A stretch of 64,000 nt of DNA from Acidobacteriota bacterium (GTDB taxonomy: Bacteria > Acidobacteriota > Terriglobia > Terriglobales > Acidobacteriaceae), in assembly GCA_021780075.1 (NCBI GenBank), contig JAJXZL010000048.1, positions 124,001 through 188,000 of the forward strand, read 5' to 3'. This document shows, piece after piece, positions 36,533 to 44,906 of the stretch. A program made the translations under genes and the position numbers. The notes beneath the pieces are model-generated. The model searched no databases, was not told the DNA's origin, and was given only the letters and a program-made list of their open reading frames with translations. Each line of letters begins with the position of its first letter. Positions within the stretch are counted from its first letter, which is position 1.

Positions 36533-36943
36533 TCAATTCGCGCTATCGCACTGGAAGAAATTGTTCTCCGTCTCTTCCACGCGCACATACGCCAGATCGC
36601 CGGCGGGTAGCGCGTCTTTCAGCAATTCAAAGACCGCCCTACAAAGATTCTCCGTGGTCGGCACACGATTCACAAACAGCGGATCAAGGTTCAAATTCGT
36701 ATGGTCAAACCGCTCCAACACCATTGCTTGCACTGTCTTGTCCAGCGCCGCCATGTCCACCACCATGCCGGTCTCCGCGTTCACCGCGCCCCCGGCCAGC
36801 ACTTCCACCACGTAGTTGTGCCCGTGGCCGTGCGGATTGTTGCATTTCCCATATGCCGCCCGGTTCTGCTCCGCCGTAAGCGCATCGGTGTGCAGCCGAT
36901 GGCTGGCGCTCATCATGTAGCGGCGGCCAAAGTAAGCCTTCAT
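36533..36943 (-). CDS. 6-pyruvoyl-tetrahydropterin synthase / QueD-family protein (copy 1)
   Basis: 136 residues of the PTPS/QueD fold. Zinc ligands are seen in SASHRLH and HGHNY. The catalytic cysteine lies in YGKCNNPHGHGHNY, close to the CNNPNGHGHNY motif of animal PTPS, and also fits the QueD pattern CxxxHGH. The conserved EETENNFF carries the substrate-binding glutamate. It acts on dihydroneopterin triphosphate to give either pyruvoyl-tetrahydropterin or carboxy-tetrahydropterin. The start overlaps the stop of copy 2 (ATGA). No queE or queC is present in the window, so a queuosine role is not supported by context. Confidence 0.85.
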   Translation of the reverse strand: MKAYFGRRYMMSASHRLHTDALTAEQNRAAYGKCNNPHGHGHNYVVEVLAGGAVNAETGMVVDMAALDKTVQAMVLERFDHTNLNLDPLFVNRVPTTENLCRAVFELLKDALPAGDLAYVRVEETENNFFQCDSAN

Positions 36944-37359
36944 GCCTCTCCCCGGTACTCAGCAAAAATCTCCGGCGTCTCGTACACCCTCACCCGCCTC
37001 AGCCGCGCCCCGCCGGCCGCCACAATCGCGGGCTCCAGACGCTTCCACGCCGCAATGGCAATGTTTTCCGTGGTCGGATTCGCCTTGGAAAACTCCGGCA
37101 CCTCAAGGTTCAGGTGGCGATGGTCATACGCTGCAAGCACCTCGCGCTCCATCACATCCTTCAGCCACTTCAGATCGACCACAAAGCCTGTGACCGCATC
37201 CGGTTCCCCGGCCACCGTCACTTCCAGCGTGTAATTGTGCCCGTGTCCTTTGCGATTCGCACAGCGGCCAAAGACCTGCGCATTCTTCTCCGCAGACCAG
37301 CCATCGTTCCAGTAGTAGTGCGAGGCAGAAAAGGTCGCCCGCCGCGTCAGCTCAATCAT
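36940..37359 (-). CDS. 6-pyruvoyl-tetrahydropterin synthase / QueD-family protein (copy 2)
   Basis: 139 residues, same fold as the gene it overlaps, but clearly divergent: FSASHYYW for the first zinc histidine, FGRCANRKGHGHNY for the cysteine and HGH pair, and VYETPEIFAEY near the C-terminus where copy 1 has VEETENNFF. Both copies keep the cysteine and zinc residues, so both may be active, perhaps on different substrates or as a hetero-oligomer. ATG 37359 is chosen, with GAGG six bases upstream; the frame's earlier TTG lacks this. First gene of a likely PTPS-PTPS-folE transcript. Confidence 0.85.
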   Translation of the reverse strand: MIELTRRATFSASHYYWNDGWSAEKNAQVFGRCANRKGHGHNYTLEVTVAGEPDAVTGFVVDLKWLKDVMEREVLAAYDHRHLNLEVPEFSKANPTTENIAIAAWKRLEPAIVAAGGARLRRVRVYETPEIFAEYRGEA

Positions 37360-37471
37360 TCTTTGCCTCAATCGAAAGATGTTGCCAGCGCCGGCGAAGA
37401 TTCACCCTGTCTAGCATCATTTTCACCGTGTCAAAACACACATCCCGGCGTACAGCCCTTTCCATGCCCGG

Positions 37472-38644
37472 CTATGCCACGTACGCCCTGCCCTTCCAGC
37501 TTACGCGCTTTAGAATCCGATGCTGAAACCAGCTGCGATAGAGCAGCACCACAAACAGCGGCAATCCAAGCGGCGAAAGCGCACAGTCCACAAACGGAAA
37601 ATTCGACTTGGCCACCCGCCCATAGAACCGAAAGAGATTCCGGACCCACAGCAGCAGCAGCACCCATCCTGCGCCCAGCCACTGCAGCGAATGTGCGCCG
37701 AAGCGCGCGCCCCATAGCTCCACAGCAAGCCACGGCAGCCCCACCAGCAGGACAATATCCAGCGCCCGCCATACCGCCAGCGCCAGCGTATTGTCGAAGA
37801 GCAAGGCCAGGTTCTTCGTCCAGCCTTCCACCATCGCCGCCGTTGTCCGGTACATCCGCGTTGCCACCGCATCATCCGCATAGCGAAAGCGCAATCCCAC
37901 CTTGCGCCGCTTGGCCAGAAAGGCCAGCTCCACATCCTCAAGCACTCTGTCTGCCACGTTGGCGTGGCCGCCCAGCCGCCGGTAGGCCTCCCGCTCCACC
38001 AGAAGAAACTGCCCGTTCGCCGCGGCAACCCGCTCATTCGGATCCGAAACTTTGGCCGGAGGATAGGCCAGCGCCAATTCGCAAAACACAAGCGGCATCA
38101 GCGTCCGCTGCGCCAATCCCGCCACAATCTGCCGCGGAGAGTAGCTCAGCATGCCCACCTTGTGCCGCACCGCCTCGTGCATCGCCCTGTTCAGATTGCC
38201 CGGCTCGTGCACCGTGTCGGCATCGGTAAACAGCAGCCATTTGCCGCGCGCCTTCCGCGCCGCCGTCCAGATGGCGTTGTTTTTTCCCGTCCACCCCGGC
38301 TGCAGCTTATCCGCCTGCATCACCATCACGCCGGCAAAGCCGCGCGCAATCTCCGCCGTGCGGTCGGTCGAGTGGTCGTCCACCACGATCAATTCCCAGT
38401 CCCGGCCCAGCTTGAACACATCGTCTGACTGCGCCACCAGCGACTGCAGGCACGCGCCCACCATGTCTTCCTCGTTGCGCGCCGGGACAATCACCGTCAG
38501 CTCCAGCAGCTGCTCCGGCTCCGGCTGCTCAAACACCCTGGCCACAGGCGCCGCCAGCGGCTCGCCCGGCTCGCTTGTGAGCCCCAGCACCGGCTTCCAT
38601 GTAGCTCCAGTCGTTTCCGCTGCCCCCGGCTTCTCTGTTCCCAT
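37472..38644 (-). CDS. Membrane-anchored family 2 glycosyltransferase (HpnB-like)
   Basis: 390 residues. The GT-A catalytic domain shows VIVPARNEE (about 52-60), VVDDHSTDRTAE, FTDADT (metal-binding DxD-type, about 138-143) and EDVELA further on. Four hydrophobic stretches after residue 275 form a membrane domain (IVLLVGLPWLAVELWG, LGLPLFVVLLYRSWF). This layout resembles HpnB, a GT2 found beside hopanoid genes, but no hopanoid gene is in the window, so the acceptor is unknown. ATG 38644 follows GAGGTGAG. It is divergent from the thioredoxin-like gene, 42 bases apart. Confidence 0.82.
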   Translation of the reverse strand: MGTEKPGAAETTGATWKPVLGLTSEPGEPLAAPVARVFEQPEPEQLLELTVIVPARNEEDMVGACLQSLVAQSDDVFKLGRDWELIVVDDHSTDRTAEIARGFAGVMVMQADKLQPGWTGKNNAIWTAARKARGKWLLFTDADTVHEPGNLNRAMHEAVRHKVGMLSYSPRQIVAGLAQRTLMPLVFCELALAYPPAKVSDPNERVAAANGQFLLVEREAYRRLGGHANVADRVLEDVELAFLAKRRKVGLRFRYADDAVATRMYRTTAAMVEGWTKNLALLFDNTLALAVWRALDIVLLVGLPWLAVELWGARFGAHSLQWLGAGWVLLLLWVRNLFRFYGRVAKSNFPFVDCALSPLGLPLFVVLLYRSWFQHRILKRVSWKGRAYVA

Positions 38645-38686
38645 CTCACCTCGCCCTTTCGTTCAGGACCTTCCGCTCCGTATTAT

Positions 38687-39184
38687 ATGGATGTGCGATT
38701 TCCTGGCTGCTTATCCTTCATGGTTCTTGTGCCGCTTGCCCTTGTTATGGGATGCAACCGCGGCGCGCACCCCGCCCAGACGGGCAAACTGGCGCCCGAC
38801 TTCACCGTTTCCGACGGAACCACGACAGTCAAGCTGTCCAGTTATCGCGGCCAGGTCGTGCTACTGAACTTCTGGGCCACCTGGTGCCCGCCGTGTATCG
38901 AGGAGATGCCCTCGCTGCTTCAGCTCCACCACCTCGACCCGAACGTCGTCGTCCTCGCCGTCAGCATCGATGAAGACCCCGACGCCTACGCCAACTTCAT
39001 CCGCAGCCGCCACATCGACCTCATCACCGTCCGCGACCCCCGCCAGACCGCCGCCAACCTCTTCCACACCGACATGTGGCCTGAAACCTACCTCATCGAC
39101 CGCAAAGGCTATATCCGCCGCAAATTCGTCGGCGCACAGGATTGGACGGACCCCGAAATTCTCGCCTACATCAAAAGCCTTTAG
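38687..39184 (+). CDS. Thioredoxin-like lipoprotein (TlpA/ResA type)
   Basis: 165 residues. A lipoprotein signal ends ALVMGC (Cys about 23). The thioredoxin fold then carries WATWCPPCIEEMP with a CPPC active site at about 67-70 and a cis-proline in WPETYLID. TlpA/ResA proteins reduce disulfides outside the cytoplasm, for example during cytochrome c maturation or metal-site assembly. There is no clear Shine-Dalgarno before ATG 38687; TATTAT lies directly before it, so a leaderless transcript is possible. No cytochrome c gene is adjacent, so the partner is unknown. Confidence 0.85.
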   Translation: MDVRFPGCLSFMVLVPLALVMGCNRGAHPAQTGKLAPDFTVSDGTTTVKLSSYRGQVVLLNFWATWCPPCIEEMPSLLQLHHLDPNVVVLAVSIDEDPDAYANFIRSRHIDLITVRDPRQTAANLFHTDMWPETYLIDRKGYIRRKFVGAQDWTDPEILAYIKSL

Positions 39185-39220
39185 TCCGCGAACATCACGC
39201 TCGCTTGGTATCATTCCACT

Positions 39221-39484
39221 ATGACCACCGTGGATATTCTCTTCCGCTATGCCACGCAGCCCACTGAGGTAGTGACCTTTGCGCTGGCCAGCGCGCGCGA
39301 GGTGTACGGCGTGCGCAGCATGAGTTTTGATCGCGCAGCCCGCACCCTGCGCGTGGAGTACGACGCAACACGGCTCAACGCAGCCACCGTCTCGCGGCTC
39401 GTGCGTCAGGCAGGCCTTGAGATTGAAGAAGAGCTGGCCCTGATTCCGCCGCAACCCGTTCCAGAGCCAGCGCCCGCGGCCTGA
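39221..39484 (+). CDS. Small protein with HMA-like ferredoxin fold
   Basis: 87 residues. The predicted order beta-alpha-beta-beta-alpha-beta (VDILFRYA, EVVTFALASAREVYG, VRSMSFD, TLRVEYDA, NAATVSRLVRQAG, LEIEEEL) resembles heavy-metal-associated domains, but the metal-binding CxxC is missing. A proline/alanine-rich tail ends the protein. It lies 36 bases after the thioredoxin-like gene on the same strand and may be co-transcribed. No named family is recognised; the fold is inferred from the pattern of hydrophobic residues only. Confidence 0.55.
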   Translation: MTTVDILFRYATQPTEVVTFALASAREVYGVRSMSFDRAARTLRVEYDATRLNAATVSRLVRQAGLEIEEELALIPPQPVPEPAPAA

Positions 39485-39553
39485 TCGCCACCGATTGCGC
39501 CGCCGCTCAATCCTTGATACTCTGTCTTAGGTTCCTTCTGGAATCAACAGTGT

Positions 39554-39630
39554 GCGCCCGTAGCTCAGCTGGATAGAGCGACTGACTACGAATCAGTAGG
39601 TCGGGAGTTCGAATCTCTCCGGGCGCACCA
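39554..39630 (+). tRNA. tRNA-Arg (anticodon ACG)
   Basis: Acceptor GCGCCCG pairs with CGGGCGC, followed by discriminator A and encoded CCA. The D-arm has GCTCAGCTGGATAGAGC. The anticodon stem ACTGA/TCAGT encloses loop CTACGAA with anticodon ACG, presumably edited to ICG to read CGU/CGC/CGA. The T-loop is TTCGAAT. Confidence 0.96.
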
Positions 39631-39952
39631 TTCATCCCCTTCTCTGCGATAGATCAGGGCCTCCTGTGCAAGCGGCGCAGACCAATCGCACACAACAGAG
39701 TCCCATCCCCCATGCGGTTCAAACTCCTTGCTATCCGCCACCCGCTCATCGCGTGGACGGGGTGGTTTGTGCTCGATCCCCCCGGCCATCACGCACCTGC
39801 TTGAATCCCTTCAGGTCCAGCCGTGGAGACTCGGGGAATCCAGCGGCAGTCTGACCTTCTCCTGAAGCGTCTACTGCCCCCGCGGATCGACACAAACGGA
39901 AAAGGGCGAAGCGCCTGCGCGCCTCGCCCTTGATCCCTGCCTGCGTTGCATC
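39631..39952. other. Intergenic region between tRNA-Arg and tonB
   Basis: About 320 bases with no supported gene. It ends with the tonB terminator at 39902-39931. The rest shows no repeat, hairpin or frame with a ribosome site. Confidence 0.45.
39902..39931 (-). terminator. Intrinsic terminator of tonB
   Basis: AAGGGCGA-a-GCGC-CTGC-GCGC-c-TCGCCCTT forms a 12-bp stem with one internal mismatch and a 4-base loop. On the minus strand it is followed by TTCCGTTTG. It begins about 20 bases after the tonB stop codon. Confidence 0.7.
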
Positions 39953-41137
39953 TTAGTACAACCTGAAGTTCACCTCGATCGTGATCATCACGGGCACCGG
40001 CGTTCTGCCATCCTTCATGGCCGGCTTGAACTTGTACTTGCGCACTGCTTCCAGGGCCTTTTCATCCAGCCCCATTCCCAATGCGCGAATCACGCGAGGA
40101 TTCTGCGGATTTCCCTGCGCATCCACGATCAAGGAGATCAGACATACGCCCTGATATTTCGCCCGGCGCGCCTCGTCGCTGAACTCCGCCTCTGGCTGGA
40201 AGATTGGCACTGGCGCCGACACTCCGCCGCCAATGCGATACAGCCCGCCGCCTGCGTTCCCGCCGCTGCCCGGCCCATACCCGTTGCCAGTTCCGGAGCC
40301 AAGACCGCCGCCGTACCCTGTCCCCATGCCCGCTCCGCCACCCTGGCCATTCGAGGCCAGCGAGACATTCGGCGATTTCGTCACGCCGATATTGGGCAGC
40401 GAGGGATTGTCAGGCAGCGTGATGTCCTTCTGCACTGCGATCGCCGACTCGATTGCAATTTTTGGCTTGTCGAGAACCGGCACCTGCGGAGGAGTCATCG
40501 GCTTGTCTTCGATCTTCGGCAACTTGCCCTTGATCGGGTTCACGATATCGTGCGAACCGCCACCGCCGCCGCCGCCCGCCTTGGGCCCCTGGGGCGCCTT
40601 CAATTCAAACGTGCCCACATCAACGTTGGTTGCAGTCAGGGATGGCTTTACGGCCTCAATAATCTTTTTGCCCACAAAGAACAGCAGAACCGCCAGAATC
40701 GTCAAGTTCACTGCAGTGGAGATGCCAATCGCCCAGGGATTCGGCTTGACCGCCATCCGGTCCGGCACCGGAATCGGCTTTGAGGTCAGCTCGAGCGGAG
40801 GCAGCTTGGGCGGAAAGAAAAAGTCATAGATATTCTCGTAGAGGCCCTTCCAGATCGGCGTCTCTTCGAATGCCTTGCCCAGAAATGCGTCGAGCTCATG
40901 CCCGGCAGGCGAGGCCGGCTTCACTTCGGTTTCCGATTCTGGTTGGATAAGTAGGTCGTTTGCCATATTTGCTGCTGGCCCTGTTCCCTCTGCTCGTTCC
41001 CAAAAAGACTCTTCCGGTTCCAGGCCCATCACCTCATTATGCTCGACACCGCCCTCGCTTGTCTGCAAGTGGGCCTGCGCCGGTTTTTGCTTTGGGCCCT
41101 CCAGAGTCTCATAGCCTCCAGAGGTCAGGGTTTCCAT
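39953..41137 (-). CDS. tonB: TonB energy-transducing protein with long N-terminal extension
   Basis: 394 residues. The single membrane helix (AIGISTAVNLTILAVLLFFVG) lies at about 134-154, unusually late, leaving a cytoplasmic N-terminal part of about 130 residues rich in acidic residues. After it come a proline-rich stretch, a glycine-rich linker (about 265-310) and a C-terminal TonB domain (FSDEARRAKYQGVCLISLIVDAQG..., split; YKFKPAM; final VNFRLY). It couples the proton gradient to outer-membrane receptors such as the one at 17-20 kb. The start is uncertain; ATG 41137 is taken because the longest frame (41191) would leave 12 bases to ileS and holds the promoter. No exbB or exbD is in the window. 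Confidence 0.8.
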   Translation of the reverse strand: METLTSGGYETLEGPKQKPAQAHLQTSEGGVEHNEVMGLEPEESFWERAEGTGPAANMANDLLIQPESETEVKPASPAGHELDAFLGKAFEETPIWKGLYENIYDFFFPPKLPPLELTSKPIPVPDRMAVKPNPWAIGISTAVNLTILAVLLFFVGKKIIEAVKPSLTATNVDVGTFELKAPQGPKAGGGGGGGSHDIVNPIKGKLPKIEDKPMTPPQVPVLDKPKIAIESAIAVQKDITLPDNPSLPNIGVTKSPNVSLASNGQGGGAGMGTGYGGGLGSGTGNGYGPGSGGNAGGGLYRIGGGVSAPVPIFQPEAEFSDEARRAKYQGVCLISLIVDAQGNPQNPRVIRALGMGLDEKALEAVRKYKFKPAMKDGRTPVPVMITIEVNFRLY

Positions 41138-41236
41138 AAATAATAGACGACGAACTGCGCTACTTGTTACCGGAAAAATCTTTCTCAACATTTACACTAG
41201 ACAATGAACAACTTTGCACCAAATCAGGGAGCCACG

Positions 41237-44146
41237 ATGCCTCCAGCGCCGGAATTGAAGGCGACTTTGACCTTGCCGCAAACCGCCTTCGCCATGAAGG
41301 CTAATCTGCCGCAGAATGAACCACTTCGACTGGCCCGCTGGGCCTCGCTGCGCCTCTACGACGAGCTGCGCAAAGCCGGCCGTGGCCGACCTGCCTACAT
41401 CCTTCATGACGGCCCACCCTACGCAAACGGGCCCATCCACCTTGGCCACGCCCTCAACAAGGGCCTCAAGGATTTTGTCGTTAAGTCAAAAACCATGGCC
41501 GGTTTTGATGCGCCGTACCTCCCCGGATACGACTGCCATGGCCTGCCCATTGAGATCAAGGTGGACGAGCAGCTCGGCCGCAAAAAGCTGGAAATGCCCG
41601 TCCCTGAGGTCCTGGAAGCTTGCCGCTCCTACGCGCAAAAATACGTCGATCTGCAAACTTCGCAGTTCCAGCGCATCGGCTGCTTCGGCCGTTGGGATAC
41701 ACCGTACAGAACCATGTCGCGCGACTACGAGGCCCGCACTCTCGAAGCCTTCTACGGCTTCCTTGAGAAAGGCTTCGTCTATCGCGGCCTCAAGCCGGTC
41801 TACTGGTGCATCCACGACCGCACCGCCCTGGCCGAGGCCGAGGTCGAGTACGACATGCACACCAGCCCCTCGGTCTACGTGCGCTATCGCCTCACCTCGC
41901 CTCACCAGGCCGTTGCCCCCGCGCTGGCTGGCCGCGAAGTCTACACCATCATCTGGACCACCACGCCCTGGACCCTGCCCGCGTCCATGGCCGTAACCTT
42001 CCATCCCGACTTTGATTACGTCGCGCTCGCCACTGAGAGCGAAACACCCGACCAACCCGGCCCCGTCTACATCGTCGCCGCCGAACTGGCCGCCGCCGTC
42101 ACCGCCGCCTGCAAGCTGGGCGCAACCGAGGAACTGGCCCGCTTCAAAGGCAACGCTCTCGAACACACCACCTTCCAGCACCCATTCCTCGACCGCAGCA
42201 TCCTCGGCGTTCTCGGCACATACGTCACCGCCGATACAGGCACCGGCGCCGTCCACACCGCTCCCTCGCACGGCGCAGATGACTTCTACACCGGCCAGCG
42301 CTACGGCCTCGATCAAACCTGCCGCGTTGACGCCGCCGGACGCATCCACGTGGATCCCGCGGCGTGGAACCTGGCCGCGCCGCCCGCCTTCGACGGCGTC
42401 AAGGTCTGGGCCGCAAACCCCATCATCATGGCCATTCTTGAGGAGCACCGCGCGCTGCTCGCCTCCGCCGATCTCGAGCACTCCTATCCGCATTGCTGGC
42501 GCTGCCATCATCCCGTTATCTTCCGCGCCACCGAGCAGTGGTTCATCTCCCTCGATACGCCCGTGAAGTCCGCCCAAAACGAAGAGAAAACCTTTCGCCA
42601 GCTCACCATCGAAGAAATCGACAAAGTGGTCTGGGATCCAGCCTGGGGCAAGGAGCGCATCACCAACATGATCGCCACGCGCCCCGACTGGTGCATCAGC
42701 CGCCAGCGCATCTGGGGCGTGCCCATCGCCGTCTTCCTCTGCGAAGACTGCAACAAGCCCATCCTCGATCCCACGCTCAACAGGAAAATCGTCGATCTCT
42801 TCGAGCGCGAAGGCGCCGAGGCATGGCACACCACGGACACCTCTGCCCTGCTGCCCTCCGGCGCAGCCTGTGCTCACTGCGGCGGCAAGCAGTTCCGCAA
42901 GGAAACCGACATCCTCGACGTCTGGTTTGACTCCGGCACAAGCTGGTTCGCCGTCTGCGAGTCCGACCCCGAACTCAAGGACTCCTACAAGGCCTTCCAG
43001 AGCAACAGCGGTACGCAGTGCCTCTATCTCGAGGGCGGCGACCAGCATCGTGGCTGGTTCCACTCCTCGCTGCTCACGTCTGTCGCGCTGCGCGGCCGCG
43101 CGCCTTATTCGCACGTGGCCACCGCCGGTTGGACACTCGACGAGCAGGGCCGCGCCATGTCCAAGTCCCTCGGCAACGGCGTTGATCCTGTCGATATCGC
43201 CGAGCGCCTCGGCGGAGAAATCGTTCGCCTCTGGGTTGCCTCCGTCGACTTCCGCGAAGACATGGCCGCCAGCGAAAACCTCATGCAGCGCTGCGCCGAG
43301 CTCTATCGCAAGCTGCGCAACACCTTCCGCTTCCTACTCGGCAACCTCGGCGGCTTCGACCCCGCCCGCGACCGCGTCGCAGAGTCTGACCTGCTGCCGC
43401 TCGACCGCTACATGCTGGCCCGCACGCGCGACCTCACCGAAAAAATCCTCGCCTGGTACGAGGCCTTCGAGTTCCACCGCGTCTATCAGGCCGTCAACGA
43501 GTTCGCCATCGTCGATCTCAGCTCCTTCTACCTCGACGTGCTCAAGGACCGCATGTACACCTTCGCGCCGTCGAGCCAGGCGCGCCGCTCCGCGCAGACC
43601 GTCCTCTGGCAGATCACTGAGGCGCTCGTCCGACTCGTCGCGCCCATCCTCAGCTTCACAGCCGATGAGGTCTGGGAGCACCTGCCCGCCGTTGCAGGCC
43701 GCGAAATCAGCGTCCACCTAGCGCGCTTCCCCAAGCCGGAGGAGATTTTCTCCGATAACCCAGCGAAGCTGCTGGAAGAGTGGAAGCAGATCTTCGCCGT
43801 GCGCGATGAAGCTCTCCGCACCCTCGAAGAAGCGCGCCAGGCCAAGCGCATCGGCAAGGGCCTTGAAGCTGCGCTGGAAATCGCTGCTTCCGGCGACCTG
43901 CTTGCCCTGCTTCAACGCCATGCCGCGGGGCTTAAGGAAATCATCAACGTCTCCGCCGTCACCGTGATTCAAGGCGAGAAGCTCAACGTCACCGCCCTGC
44001 CCGCCAGTGGCACCAAGTGCGCCCGCTGCTGGAACTTCATGCCGGAAGTTGCAAACTACGGCATCTGGCAGAACGTCTGCACGCGCTGCCACGGCGCGCT
44101 CACTGAGATGGGCATCGACCCGCCGCAAGCGGAGGTCGCGCAATGA
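41237..44146 (+). CDS. ileS: Isoleucyl-tRNA synthetase
   Basis: 969 residues of a class I synthetase. The HIGH motif reads PIHLGHA (about 66-72) and KMSKS reads AMSKS (about 637-641). The editing domain (WTTTPWTLPAS) is present. A C-terminal zinc finger shows CARCWNF and CTRCHG. Together with the length these fit IleS rather than ValRS or LeuRS. ATG 41237 has AGGGAG five bases upstream; the longer frame from 41204 lacks a ribosome site. It overlaps lspA by four bases (ATGA), a pairing common in bacteria. Confidence 0.95.
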   Translation: MPPAPELKATLTLPQTAFAMKANLPQNEPLRLARWASLRLYDELRKAGRGRPAYILHDGPPYANGPIHLGHALNKGLKDFVVKSKTMAGFDAPYLPGYDCHGLPIEIKVDEQLGRKKLEMPVPEVLEACRSYAQKYVDLQTSQFQRIGCFGRWDTPYRTMSRDYEARTLEAFYGFLEKGFVYRGLKPVYWCIHDRTALAEAEVEYDMHTSPSVYVRYRLTSPHQAVAPALAGREVYTIIWTTTPWTLPASMAVTFHPDFDYVALATESETPDQPGPVYIVAAELAAAVTAACKLGATEELARFKGNALEHTTFQHPFLDRSILGVLGTYVTADTGTGAVHTAPSHGADDFYTGQRYGLDQTCRVDAAGRIHVDPAAWNLAAPPAFDGVKVWAANPIIMAILEEHRALLASADLEHSYPHCWRCHHPVIFRATEQWFISLDTPVKSAQNEEKTFRQLTIEEIDKVVWDPAWGKERITNMIATRPDWCISRQRIWGVPIAVFLCEDCNKPILDPTLNRKIVDLFEREGAEAWHTTDTSALLPSGAACAHCGGKQFRKETDILDVWFDSGTSWFAVCESDPELKDSYKAFQSNSGTQCLYLEGGDQHRGWFHSSLLTSVALRGRAPYSHVATAGWTLDEQGRAMSKSLGNGVDPVDIAERLGGEIVRLWVASVDFREDMAASENLMQRCAELYRKLRNTFRFLLGNLGGFDPARDRVAESDLLPLDRYMLARTRDLTEKILAWYEAFEFHRVYQAVNEFAIVDLSSFYLDVLKDRMYTFAPSSQARRSAQTVLWQITEALVRLVAPILSFTADEVWEHLPAVAGREISVHLARFPKPEEIFSDNPAKLLEEWKQIFAVRDEALRTLEEARQAKRIGKGLEAALEIAASGDLLALLQRHAAGLKEIINVSAVTVIQGEKLNVTALPASGTKCARCWNFMPEVANYGIWQNVCTRCHGALTEMGIDPPQAEVAQ

Positions 44147-44670
44147 GCTTCACGCCGCCGCGCCGCCTGCCCTGGCTGCTCCTCATCTCCGCGCTCGTTA
44201 TGCTCTCGGACCACTTGAGCAAGACGTGGGTCGCCGCGCACGTCCATCTTGGCGGAGCCATTCCCATCCTCCCCGGCATCCTGCGCATCACGCATTGGAC
44301 CAATGAGGGCGCGGCCTTTTCCCTCTTTGCTGACTCGGCCTCGCCCAATCTGGTGCGCTGGGGCCTGATCGGCTTTTCTCTGTTCGCTGCTCTTGTTGTG
44401 TTCATCGCCATGTTCCATCTCGGCAGCCGCTTCACCCTCACCACCGTCGCGCTGGCGCTCATCTTCGGCGGAGCCCTCGGCAACGTTCACGACCGCATCG
44501 CCTACGGTTCTGTCGTGGACTTCATTGAGGTGCATATCTTCCGCTACCACTGGCCAGACTTCAACGTCGCCGACAGCGCCATCGTCTCCGGAGCGTGCCT
44601 GCTCCTCCTCGACTCCGTGCTGCCGAAAGAAGACGATGAGGAAGAAGACGGCGAAGTGGAAGAAAACTAG
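44143..44670 (+). CDS. lspA: Lipoprotein signal peptidase (signal peptidase II)
   Basis: 175 residues with four membrane helices. The two catalytic aspartates lie in GNVHDRIAYGSVVDF and FNVADSAI. NEGAAFSLF is the conserved loop after the first periplasmic segment. The enzyme removes signal peptides from prolipoproteins, matching the several lipoproteins encoded nearby (GH30, efflux adaptor, thioredoxin-like protein). ATGA overlap with ileS. The C-terminus carries an unusual acidic tail (EDDEEEDGEVEE). Confidence 0.95.
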   Translation: MSFTPPRRLPWLLLISALVMLSDHLSKTWVAAHVHLGGAIPILPGILRITHWTNEGAAFSLFADSASPNLVRWGLIGFSLFAALVVFIAMFHLGSRFTLTTVALALIFGGALGNVHDRIAYGSVVDFIEVHIFRYHWPDFNVADSAIVSGACLLLLDSVLPKEDDEEEDGEVEEN

Positions 44671-44906
44671 GGACGCTTTTCCGCTGCTCGGTGCATCAGT
44701 TCACGACAGGCCGCGGCAAGCACGGAACATCCCTCCGCCCCATCGCGTACTCACATCTGGCAGTCTGCTGTCCTACAATGGCAAAGTCGTATTCGCAACC
44801 GCCGGAGTGAGCCTCCACATGAGATGAATGAGCGGCCCCCTTCCCGGTTTGAATGCGCGGCATCAGGCACGACTCGACAAACTCCGCGCACCCATGTGAG
44901 GAATCA

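Noticed and set aside
35694..38229. Long plus-strand frames (about 370 codons each) over folE/PTPS/GT2
   Set aside because: They are His/Arg/Pro-rich antisense shadows of recognisable minus-strand genes.
41486..43114. 542-codon open frame opposite ileS
   Set aside because: Same codon-bias shadow; the sense strand is an intact isoleucyl-tRNA synthetase.
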